NCBI GenBank assembly: GCA_028571685.1
Contig: CM053162.1
Span: forward strand, 9,242,001 to 9,306,000
Source: Heterohyrax brucei
Taxonomy: Eukaryota > Chordata > Mammalia > Hyracoidea > Procaviidae
Direction of reading: 5' to 3'
DNA: 64,000 bases
Shown piece after piece: positions 21,966 through 33,161 of this stretch (within the stretch, counting starts at the first letter, position 1; each line of letters opens with the position of its first letter). The translations under genes were made by a program, and so were the position numbers. The notes under the pieces are model-generated. The model was not told the DNA's origin. It did no database searches and saw nothing but the letters and a program-made list of their open reading frames with translations.

Positions 21966-24115
21966 TTTCCTTTTGAAGTATTATTTATTTTGTTTTTTTC
22001 TTCATACTGTTTTTTTGAGATGTAATTCACATACCATGAAATTTGCCTTTTTAAAATGTACAGTTTAGTGGTTGTCAATATAGTCACGAATTTGTGTAAC
22101 CACTACCACTGTGTTATTGCACAACTTTTTCCTTGTATAAAAATAAATCCCATACCCATGAACAGTCACTCCCCAGCCTCACCTTTCCATAACCCCTGGC
22201 AATCACTAATCTACCTTTTGTCTCTATGGTTTTGCCTAGTCTAGACATTTTATATAAGTAGAATCATGCAGTACGTCTGACTTTTCTTCATTTTGCAAAA
22301 CATCTTCAAGATAAAGCACATTGTAGCGTGTAACAGTGTTTCATTCCTTTTTATGGCTGAATTTTGTTTTTTCATTCATCGGTTGGTGAACATTTGGGTC
22401 AGTTTCACTTTTGGAGTACTATGCATAATGTTGTCATGAGCATTAATGCATACACTTTTGTGTGAAAATATGATTTCACTTCTCTTGAAAGAGTAGAATT
22501 GCTGGATCATATAGTCTACTCATGTTTAATTTTTTGAGGGACTGCCAAACTGTTTTTCAACACGGCTGCACCATTTTACATTCCCATCAGTGATGTGACA
22601 GGATTCCAGTTTCTCCACATTCTTGCCAAAACTTATTGTCTGTCTTTATTTTTGCTGTCTCAGTAGGTATGAAGTGATATCTCATTGTGGTTTTGATTTT
22701 CATTTCCTGAACCACTAATAATGTTGAGCATGTTTTCCTTTGTTTACTGGACACTTGTATGTCTTCTTTGGCAAAATATCTATTCAAATCCATTATTGAT
22801 TTTCTTTCTACTGTCAAGTTGTAAAAGTCCTTTATAGATTTAGATTCATATCAGATATATGATTTGCAAGTATTTTCTCCTACCCCGGGGGTTGTCTATC
22901 TTTTTAACTTCTTGATTATGTCCTTTGAAGCATGAAAGGTTTTAATTTTCATGAAGTCCAGTTTATGTATTTTTCTTTCTTTTTATTTTATGTATACACT
23001 CAGTGTTACATCTAAGAAACTATTAGAAACCATTGTCTAATCATGATGATTTATAGCTACATTTTCTCTAAGAGTTTTACAGTTTGGGCTCTTACATTTA
23101 TACCTGTAACACATTTCGAGTTAATTTTTATATATGTTATGAGGTTGGAGTCTAAATTCATTCTTCTACTTATGAGTATTCAGTTGCCTCTCTACTGATG
23201 AAAAGCCTGTTCTTTCCCCCATTGAACGATCTTGGTACCCCCTTACTGGAAATCAATTGACCATAAATGTAAGTAGAATAAAATGTATTTATTTTTGAAC
23301 TCTCTATTCTATATCACGGACCTATATGTTATCCTTATGCCAGTAAGACACTTTTGGTTACTGTAAATTAGTAGTAAACTTTGAGACTGAGATATGTGAC
23401 TCTTCATGTTTGTCTTTCTTTTTTAAGATTGTTTGGGCTACTTTGGGTCCCTTGCATTTCCATATGAATTTTAGGAATGACATTAATTTCTGTCACCAAA
23501 AAAGGGCAGCTGAAAATTTGACAGGAATTATGTTGAATTCATAACAATATTAAATCTTCTAATACAGGAGCACAGTATGTCTTTCCATTAACTACATTCT
23601 TCTTTAATTCCTTTCAACAATATAATTTTTCATGTGCATGTCTTCTCTTTCATTAAATTTACTCCTCGGGTTTTGTCCTTTTTGATGTTATTGTAAATGG
23701 AATTGCTTTCTTCTATTTATTTTTGTATTGTTCATTACTAGTGTATAAAAAATGTAAGGGATATTTTGTATATTAATCGTGTAATCTGCAACCTTGCACA
23801 ACTCATTTATTAGCTTTACAGGTTTTATCTAGGAAGAAAATCATGTCATCTTCAAATAAAACCAAACACCTGTTACCATCAAGTTGATTCCAACCAACAG
23901 CAACCAAGTAGGACGAAGTAGTACAGTCTCACACAATTTCTAAGACTATAACCTTTACAGTAGCAGACTGATACATTTTTCACAGAGCTGTTGGTGGTCT
24001 TGAACTACTGACTTTTTGGTGAACAGCTGAGAGCTTAATCACTTCATCATCAGGACTCCTTTATCTCCAAATAGAGATACTTTTGATTTTTCTCTTTCTA
24101 TTCTAGATTCTGATT
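21966..24115 (-). mobile_element. Old L1 (L1M-like), antisense
   Basis: Starts with a reversed old L1 3' UTR ('gagatgtaattcacataccatgaaatttgcc', 'taaccactaccactg'). It passes into the reversed ORF2 C-terminus (22330-22560) and ORF2 body (22680-23850), and ends at about 24115. An AfroSINE at 23858-24060 interrupts it: 'atcttcaaata' precedes and 'atctccaaata' follows. There is no open ORF2 segment of note. Confidence 0.8.
23858..24060 (-). mobile_element. AfroSINE variant inserted in the old L1
   Basis: Reversed family text 'accaaacacctgttaccatcaagttgattcc', a variant middle block, then 'gttggtggtcttgaactactgactttttggtgaacagc'. The flanks match at 10 of 11 bases (atcttcaaata at 23848, atctccaaata at 24063), a decayed target duplication. 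Confidence 0.82.
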
Positions 24116-24164
24116 GTGGAATGGGACATTTCACACCTCTATTAACTAATTTCAGCCTTTAAGT

Positions 24165-24440
24165 ACAGAGCTTCACCAGGACAAGGACTCTGTTTTGTTC
24201 CACTGCAGGACCAGCATCTAGACTAGGTCCTGGCACATAATACATATTCAGTAAACATTTGTTGAAAAGATGAATGAAAAAAACACTAATAGGTAGCAAC
24301 AGCTTAGTCTAGGGCTTTTCCTCGTACTCTGAAATCACACCAGTGGTGAGTAGCTTATTCTATCCACCTAAAATGTCCACTCAGTGTCTACAATAGTATT
24401 TGACAATTAATAAGTACTTGATGAATATTTGTCTAAAGAT
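24165..24440 (+). mobile_element. L2 3' end pieces
   Basis: 'ggacaaggactctgtttt...gcatctagactaggtcctggcacataatacatattcagtaaacatttgttgaa' is the L2 3' terminus. A second diverged piece ends near 24435 ('taagtacttgatgaatatttg'). Confidence 0.65.
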
Positions 24441-24580
24441 GAGTAGATAAATAAATAATGAGGGCCCTATATATGTGAGAACATAAATAAGACCACAGGG
24501 TTGAAACCAGTGTAGGAAAGAAAAATCTGTTGAATGGCTTATTATGCCACCAATTCTGTCTCAGTGTAGAAACACTATGA

Positions 24581-25033
24581 CAGTGTGTCACCGATTGAAT
24601 TGTGTCCCCCAAGAATATATGTGTTGATTTGACTCGGCTAAGAGTCTCACTATGTTGCCGTTCCTTCCACATGTTGTGAATCTTGCCTCAGTGATATTGA
24701 TAGTGGAGAATGGGCTGCAGTTGTGCTGGTGGGGCAGGACTCAGTGACCAGCTGTGGGATATAGGCAGAGAGGTAAGCATAGAGAGTTGGGAACCTCCGA
24801 CCACCAAGAGAGCAGCGCGGAGGGCAGAGTATGTCCTTTGGACCTGAAGTTCCTGTACTGAGATGCTTTCATTGAATTTGGACTCTTGCTGTACTGGACT
24901 ATGATGATTTTTCATATTGAATGGATTTGTAACTTATGAATGGATTTGTGGCTTACTGGACTGTGATAATAGAAGTTTCTCTTTATGAAGCCTTCCACTT
25001 GATGAAGTAGTACCAGGTGACTAAAACACAGTG
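24581..25033 (+). mobile_element. Solo LTR, MaLR/MLT1-like, copy 2, with perfect 5-bp target duplication
   Basis: LTR body 24586-25028 starts 'tgtcaccgattgaattgtgtccccc' and ends 'ccaggtgactaaaaca'. It is flanked by cagtg at 24581-24585 and 25029-25033. A 5-bp duplication is the ERVL-group hallmark. There is an internal near-duplication 'atggatttgtaact / atggatttgtggct' near 24920-24955. A solo LTR arises by recombination between the two LTRs of a provirus. Confidence 0.88.
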
Positions 25034-25819
25034 GCAGTCAAATTTTGTGACTAAAGTGCCAAAAGTCCTACAGTAGTTATGAACTTTGTCACCACAAAGC
25101 AATACTCTCATGTAATTTCTATTATCTCTATCACTTAAACAGAGAATTCAAAGAATTAGCAGGGCAGGACAAGGAGTGGTCAGTCAATGTTTCAGCATTG
25201 ATGGTCTTGCTTTTTCTATTTTGCCTCTTACCCAGGAAATACTTCAGGTACATCTGGGAACACAGAAAAAGTATTTGGCGTGGACACCATAAGAAAAGTC
25301 AAGAAAAACACCCACAGGGACCTATCAGGGTGGGAGTTGGGTGCTTGAAGCCTTACTGACTTTCTGAAAGCTCCTGCTCACTCTCATTTTTCTGATAATT
25401 TCATAGTTCTCTCTGTTACACCCCCACAATCCCAGGCTGTCACTACCAGGGATAAAGACTGAAATACACACTCACCAAAAGTGTGTTTAATTCTATTTTA
25501 TTAAGGCAATTATTATGTAAATAATTGCATTGTTAGGAAGAAGAGTTATAGCTGTTACAGACTTGCTAATCCTCAATATACATGTTATCAATCAGGTTAG
25601 CATCTTATACACACTGTAATTCAGCGATGGCTGCTGTAGACTCAGCAGAAAGCGGTGCCCTGGATATATTTCCTCTGGGACTGTTTAAATCACAGTTTAG
25701 GATTAGAGATTAGCACAGGGGAATTTTCCATACTTCCCAAAACAAGATCCAGTATAAGACTGAGTATAGCAGTGACCAGAAAGAACAATTTGGAGCATTA
25801 GGAAAAAGGTGATCATGAG
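25034..25819. other. Single-copy DNA, no feature seen
   Basis: No recognisable repeat or frame. Confidence 0.45.
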
Positions 25820-25945
25820 ATCACAGTGAAGTTCTGCTTCTACTACTAATTAGCTCTATGGCTCTGATGTAGTCACTTAACCTTTCTTTGCCATAGTTTC
25901 CTTATTTGTCAAATAAAAATAATCAGAGCTGGCCAATCCTCACAT
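25820..25945 (+). mobile_element. MIR SINE fragment
   Basis: 'gttctgcttctactactaattagctctatggctctg', 'gtcacttaacctttctttgccatagtttccttatttgtcaaat' is the MIR core. Confidence 0.7.
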
Positions 25946-25989
25946 TTTTGTGGTGGGGAACCTCACATTTGAGAATATAAGAAAATGCT

Positions 25990-28380
25990 GTGAGCAATGT
26001 ATAGTATTCTGCTGATAGACAGAAAGTTCTGTATATTTCAATCAGGTCTAGTTGGCTAATTGTGGCAATAATATTTTCTGTGTCTTTTTCGGATCATGGC
26101 CAACCTTGTTGGGGTGAGATGGTATCTCACTGAAGTTTTCATTCGAATTTCTTTAATAGCTAATGATAGTGAGCACCTCTGCACGTGTTTTTTGGCTACC
26201 TGGATCTCCTCTTTAGTGACGTGTCTATCCATCTCCTTTGCACATCGCTTAATTGGATGATTTATCTTTTTCTTGTTGATATTTTGTAGTACCTTAGAGG
26301 TTATGGAGATCAGGCATCAGTCTGATGTATAGTTGCCAAATATTTTTTCCCATCCTGTAGATGGCCTTTTAATTATATTAATAAAGTCTTTGGATGAGCA
26401 AAAGTGTTTGATTCTTAATAATTCCCATTTATCTATTTTCCCTTCTGTTGTTTGTGGTTTCTTGACAGATTTTGAAGTCTCTCTACGTTATGTATTAAAA
26501 CTTCCATTGTTGTTCCTATTTTTTTTTTGGATAAACTTTATCATTTCAGATTTGATATTTAGGTCTTTCAGCCAGTTTAAGTTGGGTTTTGTATAAGGTG
26601 TAAGATATGGATCTTGTTTCAAAACACTCAAAACAACAAATGCTGGAGAGGATATGGAGAAACTGAAACTCTCCTACCCTGCTAGTGGGATTGCAAACTG
26701 GTGCAACCTCTTTGGAAAGCAATCTGGTGCTTCCTTAAAAAGCTGTATATATGCCATTTGAACCAGTAATTCCACTGCTCAGAATATATCCTATGGAATC
26801 AAGGCCATTACACCAACCGATACATGCACACAAATGTCTATTGCAGCACGGTCCACAATAGCAAAGAGATGGAATCAACCCAGATGCCCAACAACAGAGG
26901 AATGGATACGTAAACTATGGTATATATACTCAGGGGAACACTATGGAATGATAAAAAGAAAAAAATGATGCTTTTAGGAAACATCTCATAGCCTTGTTTC
27001 AATTGGAGGACATTATGTTGAGTGAAAATGGTCAGCAACAAAAGGACAAATATTGTATGAGACCCCTAAGATAAGAATTTAAAAACTGACTCATACATAG
27101 ATGAAAAGACTCTTTGATGGCTGCAAGTGTTGGAAGGGAGGGAGAGTGAGGAGGGAGGGTTTAGATTAGATAGTTGATAGAAACTTAGTTGGGTCAAATG
27201 TGGGACAGCATACATTAGAAAGAAGATCAAAATTAACTGGACTTCAACATAACATGATTACTCCTCCCATCTTAATTCAATATTACAAGGACAGAGTAGC
27301 TGGGGTGGGGGGCCAGAGACCATGCTCTCAGGGGAAACTGAGCCCAATTGGCACAACTAGCATTTTGCTAAGAGAGCCCTCTGCACCCCACATTGCTGCA
27401 ATGCATCTGGGGTCTTAAAAGCTGCCAAGCTGCCATCTGAGGGTACTGAGGATATGGCAAATGGTCCCAACTTAGCATGAATGGATGATTACAAAGGACC
27501 AAAAGGACATGGGGGAAAGAGAGCTCAGAAGACAGAGAGACCCACATGAGTGGGTGACTACATTGACCTGTGACCAGAAGAACCAGATGGTGCCCAGCCA
27601 CCACAAGTGACAGCTGTGATGGAGATCACTCACTAGCAACACAAGAATGAAAAGGGGTACACTCTGAGAGCTCCAGTAAAAGACCACAACTGATGGTCCA
27701 TGGGCCTCAGGGTTCCCCTGCAGGCATGGCCCCTGGCCCTGATGCTGCCCCTGTCTATAAATAATAATAGAGGTCAACTCTCAGACAGGAATGGATTGGA
27801 CCTGATGAGACAGAGTGACCATATCATGTGTTCACTTTATGGTTCTGTGGATCTATAGGATGTCGTCCTGTTGACCTCTGACTGGAGTAAGGGGAATGGG
27901 TGGAGAGGAGGGGATAGGAGACTGTTGGGAGGATAAGACCTGTATGGAGTAGAGAGGAAGAGTGTGCTGTCACTGTCACTGTCCCTGCCAAAGAGGTTGC
28001 TCTATGCCGGAAAACAGAGGGCGACCGTCAGAACGAAGTTTCCAATATGTCATACCTTTGGAAAATATGTGCCTTGCTGGTTGATGGGAAGTGGGAAAAG
28101 GTTGTTTCGGATGGCTAAGTACGTGTGTACTAGCTCCTATGTGAAGCTAGTGCACGTCATCTGATTTAACTTGACAATCCTCAAAACATAAGCATTATCA
28201 TTATTCTTATATACTTTGTACAAATGAAGAAGCTGAGGATTAGAGGGTTAAACCACATGTCCAAAGTAGTTCAGCTGACAAGTGCAGGGACAGCAGAGAG
28301 AGCAGTGGGAGCTGCATATAGATGGGCGTGCAATTTATATGGAAATGTACATTTTCATTCAATCACAATTAAAAAAAGAA
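25990..28380 (+). mobile_element. L1 LINE with inverted 5' part (twin-priming type)
   Basis: 25990-26088 is reversed ORF2 endonuclease-region text and 26089-26623 is reversed ORF2 from the region just upstream of the C-terminus. At 26624 ('aaaacactcaaaacaacaaatgctggagagg') the element switches to sense and continues through the ORF2 C-terminus and 3' UTR to 27989. It is split there by a 295-base foreign arm (27990-28284) and resumes at about 28286 to its A-rich end near 28380. An inverted 5' end joined to a sense 3' end is the signature of twin priming. Confidence 0.8.
27990..28284 (-). repeat. Inverted-repeat arm 1 (copy inside the L1 3' end)
   Basis: 295 bases that pair with 28868-29162 with 9 mismatches and no gaps (about 97 percent). 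The last 130 or so bases are reversed MIR text that stops inside the MIR. The arm interrupts the 3' end of the L1. It is flanked by a perfect 10-base inverted repeat: ctgtccctgc at 27979-27988 and gcagggacag at 28284-28293. Confidence 0.93.
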
Positions 28381-28384
28381 AGAT

Positions 28385-28806
28385 CTTCTGTGTCTTTATT
28401 GAGTTTTTTCCTAGAAGATCTGTCTAACACTCAGAGTAGAGTGTTGAAGTGTAACACTGTTATTGTAAACTGATCCATCTTATTTCTTAGTGCAATCAAT
28501 GTTTCTTCAATGTATTTAGATGCTTTAGTATTGGGTGCATCTGTAAGATGTCATCTTGCTGGCCTCTTATTGGAGGTGGGGGAGAGGGTAGAGAGAAAGG
28601 GACAGGGGATTGTTAGGAGGATACGACATGTATAGAACGAATAGGAGGATTATACTACCAACAGACAGGGAGAGCAGTGGGAGCTGCACATAGGCGGGCT
28701 TGTAAATTTACATTGGATTGTATACTTTCAGTGAACTGAGAGAGAAAAAGAGAGAAAGAGAGAAAGAGAGAAGAAAGAAAGTGAAAAGCAGGCAGGCAGG
28801 CAGGCA
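28385..28806 (+). mobile_element. Second 5'-inverted L1 and its purine-rich tail
   Basis: 28385-28543 is reversed L1 ORF2 endonuclease-region text ('tgtatttagatgctttagtattgggtgcat' pairs with 55710-55745). 28544-28738 is a sense L1 3' end ('ggcctcttattggaggtggggg...gggagagcagtgggagctgcac'). A GA-rich tail and (CAGG)n follow to 28806. The joined opposite orientations again suggest twin priming. Confidence 0.75.
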
Positions 28807-28824
28807 AATGTTATGAAAGTCACT

Positions 28825-28990
28825 TAGTGCTGCAGCATGGGGTCCAGGGAATCTAGTGTGGGTGCAACACTTGTCAGCTGAACTACCTTGGACATGTGGT
28901 TTAACTCTCTAATCCTCAGCTTCTTCATTTGTACAAAGTATATAAGAATAATGATAATGCCTATGTTTTGAGGATTGTCAAGTTAAATCA
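28825..28990 (+). mobile_element. MIR SINE, overlapping arm 2
   Basis: Ordered MIR blocks: 'gtgctgcagcatggggtccagg', 'cttgtcagctgaactaccttggacatgtggtttaactctctaatcctcagc', 'ttcatttgtacaaagtatataagaataatgataatgcc'. The MIR begins upstream of the arm boundary at 28868, which marks this locus as the source of the duplicated arm. Confidence 0.75.
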
Positions 28991-29162
28991 GATGACATGC
29001 ACTAGCTTCACATAGGAGCTAGTACACACGTACTTAGCCATCCGAAACAATCTTTTCCCACTTCCCATCAACCAGCAAGGCACATATTTTCCAAAGGTAG
29101 GACATGTTGGAAACTTCATTCTGACGGTCGCCCTCTGTTTTCCGTCATAGAGCAACCTCTTT
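28868..29162 (+). repeat. Inverted-repeat arm 2 (probable source copy)
   Basis: The 295-base partner of 27990-28284, separated from it by 583 bases. The flanking sequence continues as MIR on the left and unique DNA on the right, unlike arm 1, which lies inside an L1. Confidence 0.93.
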
Positions 29163-29688
29163 CTGCTATCAAAGAGGTATTACCACCACTCACATCTTCC
29201 CGGATTCCAAGACCCCTCCCCTAATAGTACAAGCTTCCACCACTCCTTGATCAGAAGTCCTTTAAAGAAGTTCCAGGCCTGTCATTATGTTAAGGCCTGC
29301 AAAGGATGCTGCATGCAAGTTGGTCACAGTTACCCCAGGAGGGGAAGAGCAGCAATATGTTAAGAGATTTGGGTCAGCTGAAAATTCAACAGAAATTTCT
29401 TACTAGTCAACATGCTTCTCAGGAATAAGGAAGCAGCCCAGGAATGACTTTAACTCACAGGCATGCAGCTATTTATTGTCTGCGTTGGATAAGATGTGGC
29501 CCTTGTGAATGCAGGAATGTCCACTGATGGCCAAACCCTGGAACCACGTCTCTCCACGTGTTTCTAGAATCCTGAAACCTCACAGCAAACCTGAGAGAAG
29601 CTCCCAGCATTACAACGCTTTCATTTCTCTTGATTAGGTCAGGCCCCTGCTCATGGTCACCCCATTCCATCTTCATCTCCAAAGCACA

Positions 29689-29721
<33 letters not shown>

Positions 29722-30229
29722 TCACCACAAGAAGAAGAGAGATTAGCTATATAAAACAGGCAAGTTTAGAGAACAGCTAAAGAATTAAATACTCAGGAAC
29801 GCTTTGGCTGAGTTGCTGACCCGCTTCCCACCCTGTGAAGTCCAGAGAAAGAAAACAAGGTAGAAAGAAAAATAGAGATTTGGGGGGAACCAAAACAAAT
29901 TATCAAGTTCTTTTTCATAAAATCAATAAACCCTATGTGACAGACACTTCCCCAGAGACTGGGGTGCTGTCAGTCATGGGAAATGACTTTAAGGGGAAAA
30001 AGAAAAGACTCCTTGCTCTTGACTGGACGAGAGAAGCTGTTTAGTTGATTCTCCTCACTCCAGTCAGGACTAAGTACAAACTGGGATCTTGGTGGAGGAG
30101 TGTAGGCAGCATGTGGCTCAGGATTAGAGAGTGGGGCCAGGAGAGGCAGATTTCACTGTGGGTTGCATCTTTACCATGTACACCTGCTTCTCATGTGATG
30201 GCACTAGATCTAAATATCGATTCCCATAT
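29163..30229. other. Single-copy DNA with a (CA)n tract
   Basis: (CA)n at 29685-29722. Frames at 29473-29721 (minus) and 29835-30344 (plus) are low-complexity or lack a domain. Nothing else recognised. Confidence 0.5.
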
Positions 30230-31075
30230 CACCAGCTTCCCACCACCCCCTCTCCTCCTCGAAAAAAGACAAGGAACTCAAATGCAGCATCTCCTACTTC
30301 ACTCTCCACTCGCATCAGCTTCTCCTACAGTATCCTCAATCTAAAGGACATTATTCATGGCCAGTCCATGCAGCTAAAAATTGTAGTCATTCTCCTCTAT
30401 TCCTTCGTTCTTACCCCACAGATGAATGTGGTGACCGAATCCCGGCCTTTCTATATCAGATATGCCTTCTGCAAATCAGTGCCATCTATCGACCCAGAAC
30501 CTCATCAGGATCTTTTTTAAGTATTCATCCGTACTAGTTTCCCTACTGTCAGTCTCTAATAATGCATTTCATCTTCCATATTGCCATAGATATTATCACA
30601 CTAAAGAAGAAATTAAACTCAGACACTTACTGACTAAAGACCTCCCCTAGGAGGTCTTGACCTTTCACAGCCCAACCTTTCCTTCCTCTGTCCTTATCTC
30701 ACTTCAGTCCTCACTACAATGCATTTCTAGCCATTCCCAGATCTCCCTCTTTCTTGCACAATTCCTTTCTTCCCCTGCTTAGGATGTTCTTGCTTCACCT
30801 CCACCTTATCTTTTGAGATGCAGTTCTATGCACATACATCTTCTCTAGGAAGTCTTCCCTGGCTCCCCAAGACAAAGGGAAGCCCCCTCCTTCCCCACTT
30901 TGCTCACATCACTATTATAGCATTTATTGTGTGCTGTAATTAATTATTTCTAAGTCTGTCCCACTAGAATGTGAGTTCTTTGAGTCTAGTCTATTCCTGG
31001 TGTTTTATTCACATGTGCATCAGCATGAGGACTTTGTAGATACTTCTTAAATGGCTCACTAAATGAATGGACAAA
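30230..31075 (+). mobile_element. L2 LINE 3' region
   Basis: Pyrimidine-rich L2 ORF2 C-terminal text, then 'gaagtcttccctggctcccc', and the L2 terminus 'ctgtcccactagaatgtgagttctttgagtctag...ctcactaaatgaatgg'. About 850 bases. Open frames of up to 129 codons inside it are explained by the repeat. Confidence 0.75.
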
Positions 31076-31089
31076 AGGGCAGTTCAGTG

Positions 31090-31225
31090 AATAAGCAAGT
31101 CAGCAATGTGGACTTGGGCAAATTACTATCCTCTATGGATTTCAGTTCTACCACCTGTGCAATGAAGGGGTTGAATGAACCAGCTTTAAAAATTCCCTGC
31201 TAACTCTGACACCACATGATATTAT
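31090..31225 (+). mobile_element. MIR SINE fragment
   Basis: 'gcaatgtggacttgggcaaattactatcctctatggatttcag', then 'cctgtgcaatgaaggggttgaatgaacc'. Confidence 0.6.
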
Positions 31226-31811
31226 AGGTTTTAGCTGAGAGACACAGGATGGCAAGAATTTTCTGCACGAGGAAGGAATCAAGGAAAGTTGTAAACATAT
31301 AAAGTGGTCGAAAGCCTTCTGTAAACATGGAGGTTCTCAAGAGTAGACAGGGTTATGCAGAAGTAAGCCAAATATTTTAATTAGGAACACCATATCCAAG
31401 CATTATAACTCAAAGTCTGATATGTCTGAAGAAATTCAGTTCCAATCCTTAAGGAGAATTTAAATGATGGAAGAGGCCGGTAAAAAATAGAAAGTTCCTA
31501 AAAGTCGGTGGAAAAGTTGGCAATAGGTGCAAGTTTGGGTGGACAAGGCTAAGCTTATCCAACACAACGACATAAGAAAGAAGAAGGTGCATTACTCCTT
31601 ACCCATTCTTATCTTCCAGGACATCCCAAAACACGCCTTCCACTTTAGTAGGACTATTCTACTCACTAACCTCAGGATACATATTACAATACCAGGCTTC
31701 CTTCTGTGCTTTTTTGATTCGACTTGTAGTGCCTGAAAATGTCACCCTCTGGCCACTCTCCATTCTTATTACCAAATACTACACATTCTAATTTTCACTG
31801 CCTTAACCACT
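31226..31811. other. Single-copy DNA, no feature seen
   Basis: No repeat or domain recognised. Confidence 0.45.
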
Positions 31812-31970
31812 GTGGAAACCCAGTGGTCAAGTGCTGTCTGCTAACTGAAAGAGATCAGAAGTTTAAATCCCCAGACAACTCCTTGGAAAGTCTATGGAGC
31901 AGTTCTACTCTGTCCTATATGGTCACTGTGAGTCAGAATCAACTCAGTGGCGATGTGTTTGCTTTTATTT
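31812..31970 (+). mobile_element. AfroSINE, first of three in tandem
   Basis: 'gtggaaacccagtggtcaagtgctg', 'tggaaagtctatggagcagttctactctgtcc', 'gtcactgtgagtcagaatcaactcagtggcgatg'. Confidence 0.92.
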
Positions 31971-31980
31971 AACCACCCTA

Positions 31981-32150
31981 GGAAACCCTGGTGGTGTACT
32001 GGTTAAGAGCTACAGCTGCTAACCAAAAGGTTGACCATTCCAATCGATCAAGTACTCCTCAGAAACTCTATGGGGAAATTCTACTCTGTCCTATAAGGTC
32101 ACTAGGAGTTGGAATCAACTCAATAGCAATGGATTTTTTTTTTTTTTTTT
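31981..32150 (+). mobile_element. AfroSINE, second of three in tandem
   Basis: 'ggaaaccctggtggtgtactggttaagagctacagctgctaacc' through 'gttggaatcaactcaatagcaatgg' and an 18-base T tail. The preceding 'aaccacccta' (31971-31980) and following 'aactactcta' (32151-32160) are a plausible decayed 10-bp target duplication. Confidence 0.93.
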
Positions 32151-32171
32151 AACTACTCTAACCCATAGTTA

Positions 32172-32342
32172 GGAAAACTATGGTGGTGTAGTGGTTAAGT
32201 ACTACAGCTGCTAACCAAAAGATCAGTATTCAAATCCTCCAGGTGCTCCTTGGAAACTCTATGGGGCAGTTCTTCTCTCTCTATTAGGATTGCTGTGAGT
32301 CAGAATCAACTCAGTAGCAGTGAGTTTGGCTTGGTTTGGTTT
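32172..32342 (+). mobile_element. AfroSINE, third of three in tandem
   Basis: 'ggaaaactatggtggtgtagtggttaag' through 'gtcagaatcaactcagtagcagtg' and 'ttggcttggtttggttta'. Confidence 0.93.
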
Positions 32343-32454
32343 AGGTTCGACCTGTAATCATCTCCTTCTTCCTCTTCTGAAACACTTAACGGTTTGACTA
32401 TCTGGCACGACCAACCTGTCTGTTGCTGTCTAGCTTAACACAGTGCCAAGCAGA

Positions 32455-32625
32455 CAGACGACAGATGATAAAGGTTTTTGTTCATTAATAAATGAATATA
32501 TTAAGAGCTAAGTAAAACATAGACCAGTGAAATTCTCTGCCCTCTAGGAGACCTCACAGTCTAGAGGAGGAGTCATATTAGTGAAGTAAATACTATATAC
32601 ACAGAAATACACCACTCTGTAGGGA
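32455..32625 (-). mobile_element. L2 fragment, antisense
   Basis: 'ttcattaataaatgaatatattaagagc' and 'ctaggagacctcacagtctagaggagg' are reversed L2 3' region blocks. Confidence 0.45.
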
Positions 32626-33161
32626 TGTTGTTTCAGTTTTCTTTTCCGGGAAGCTTTCATTTGCACATGTATCCTCTTCCCAAATATCCCACAAATTCTT
32701 TTTGAACAGAAATCAAGTATGGTTCTTTCCACAAAATCATCCACCACAGTGACTAGTACATTCAAGTAAACCCAATGTACATACTGATAGATCTAGTCTC
32801 TGTGTAAAGCCAGGATAACTTAAAAGAGAAAAGCTGCACAAAAAAAGTCAATGGAGGAAAATATGTCTTAGAAGGAACTTCATCTAAACTAGGACAAGTT
32901 GGAGCTTCATTAAGGCTAAAAATGTTCAGCAGCAAGAAAAAGAACGGAAGAAAGAAACTGAGGGAAGAGAGACAAACGAAAGAACATAGCTCCAAAGAAT
33001 AAATGGGAAAGAAAGTTGCAGGAGGAAGAACGGTACTTTAGAATAAATGTTGAGGTCTAGTGAAGAATGGAAACAACTAGGGTCATTGGAGTCAGGTCAC
33101 ATAGTACTAGACATAATGTATTCAGTTCTAGAGTGGTTTGTCTAAGTGTAGAAAATTATTG
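32626..33161. other. Single-copy DNA, no feature seen
   Basis: No repeat or coding domain recognised. Confidence 0.45.

Noticed and set aside
28385..28543. Unusual text between two L1 3' ends taken at first for single-copy DNA
   Set aside because: It pairs with the ORF2 text at 55690-55760, so it is the inverted 5' part of an L1.
29473..29721. Frame starting MCVCVCVCVCVC
   Set aside because: Translation of the (CA)n microsatellite.
30131..30520. 129-codon frame with serine- and threonine-rich text
   Set aside because: Falls largely within a diverged L2 element, so the frame is incidental.
31812..32342. Three tandem units as a possible CRISPR-like or satellite array
   Set aside because: Units are full AfroSINEs with separate tails and diverged bodies, not identical direct repeats with spacers.
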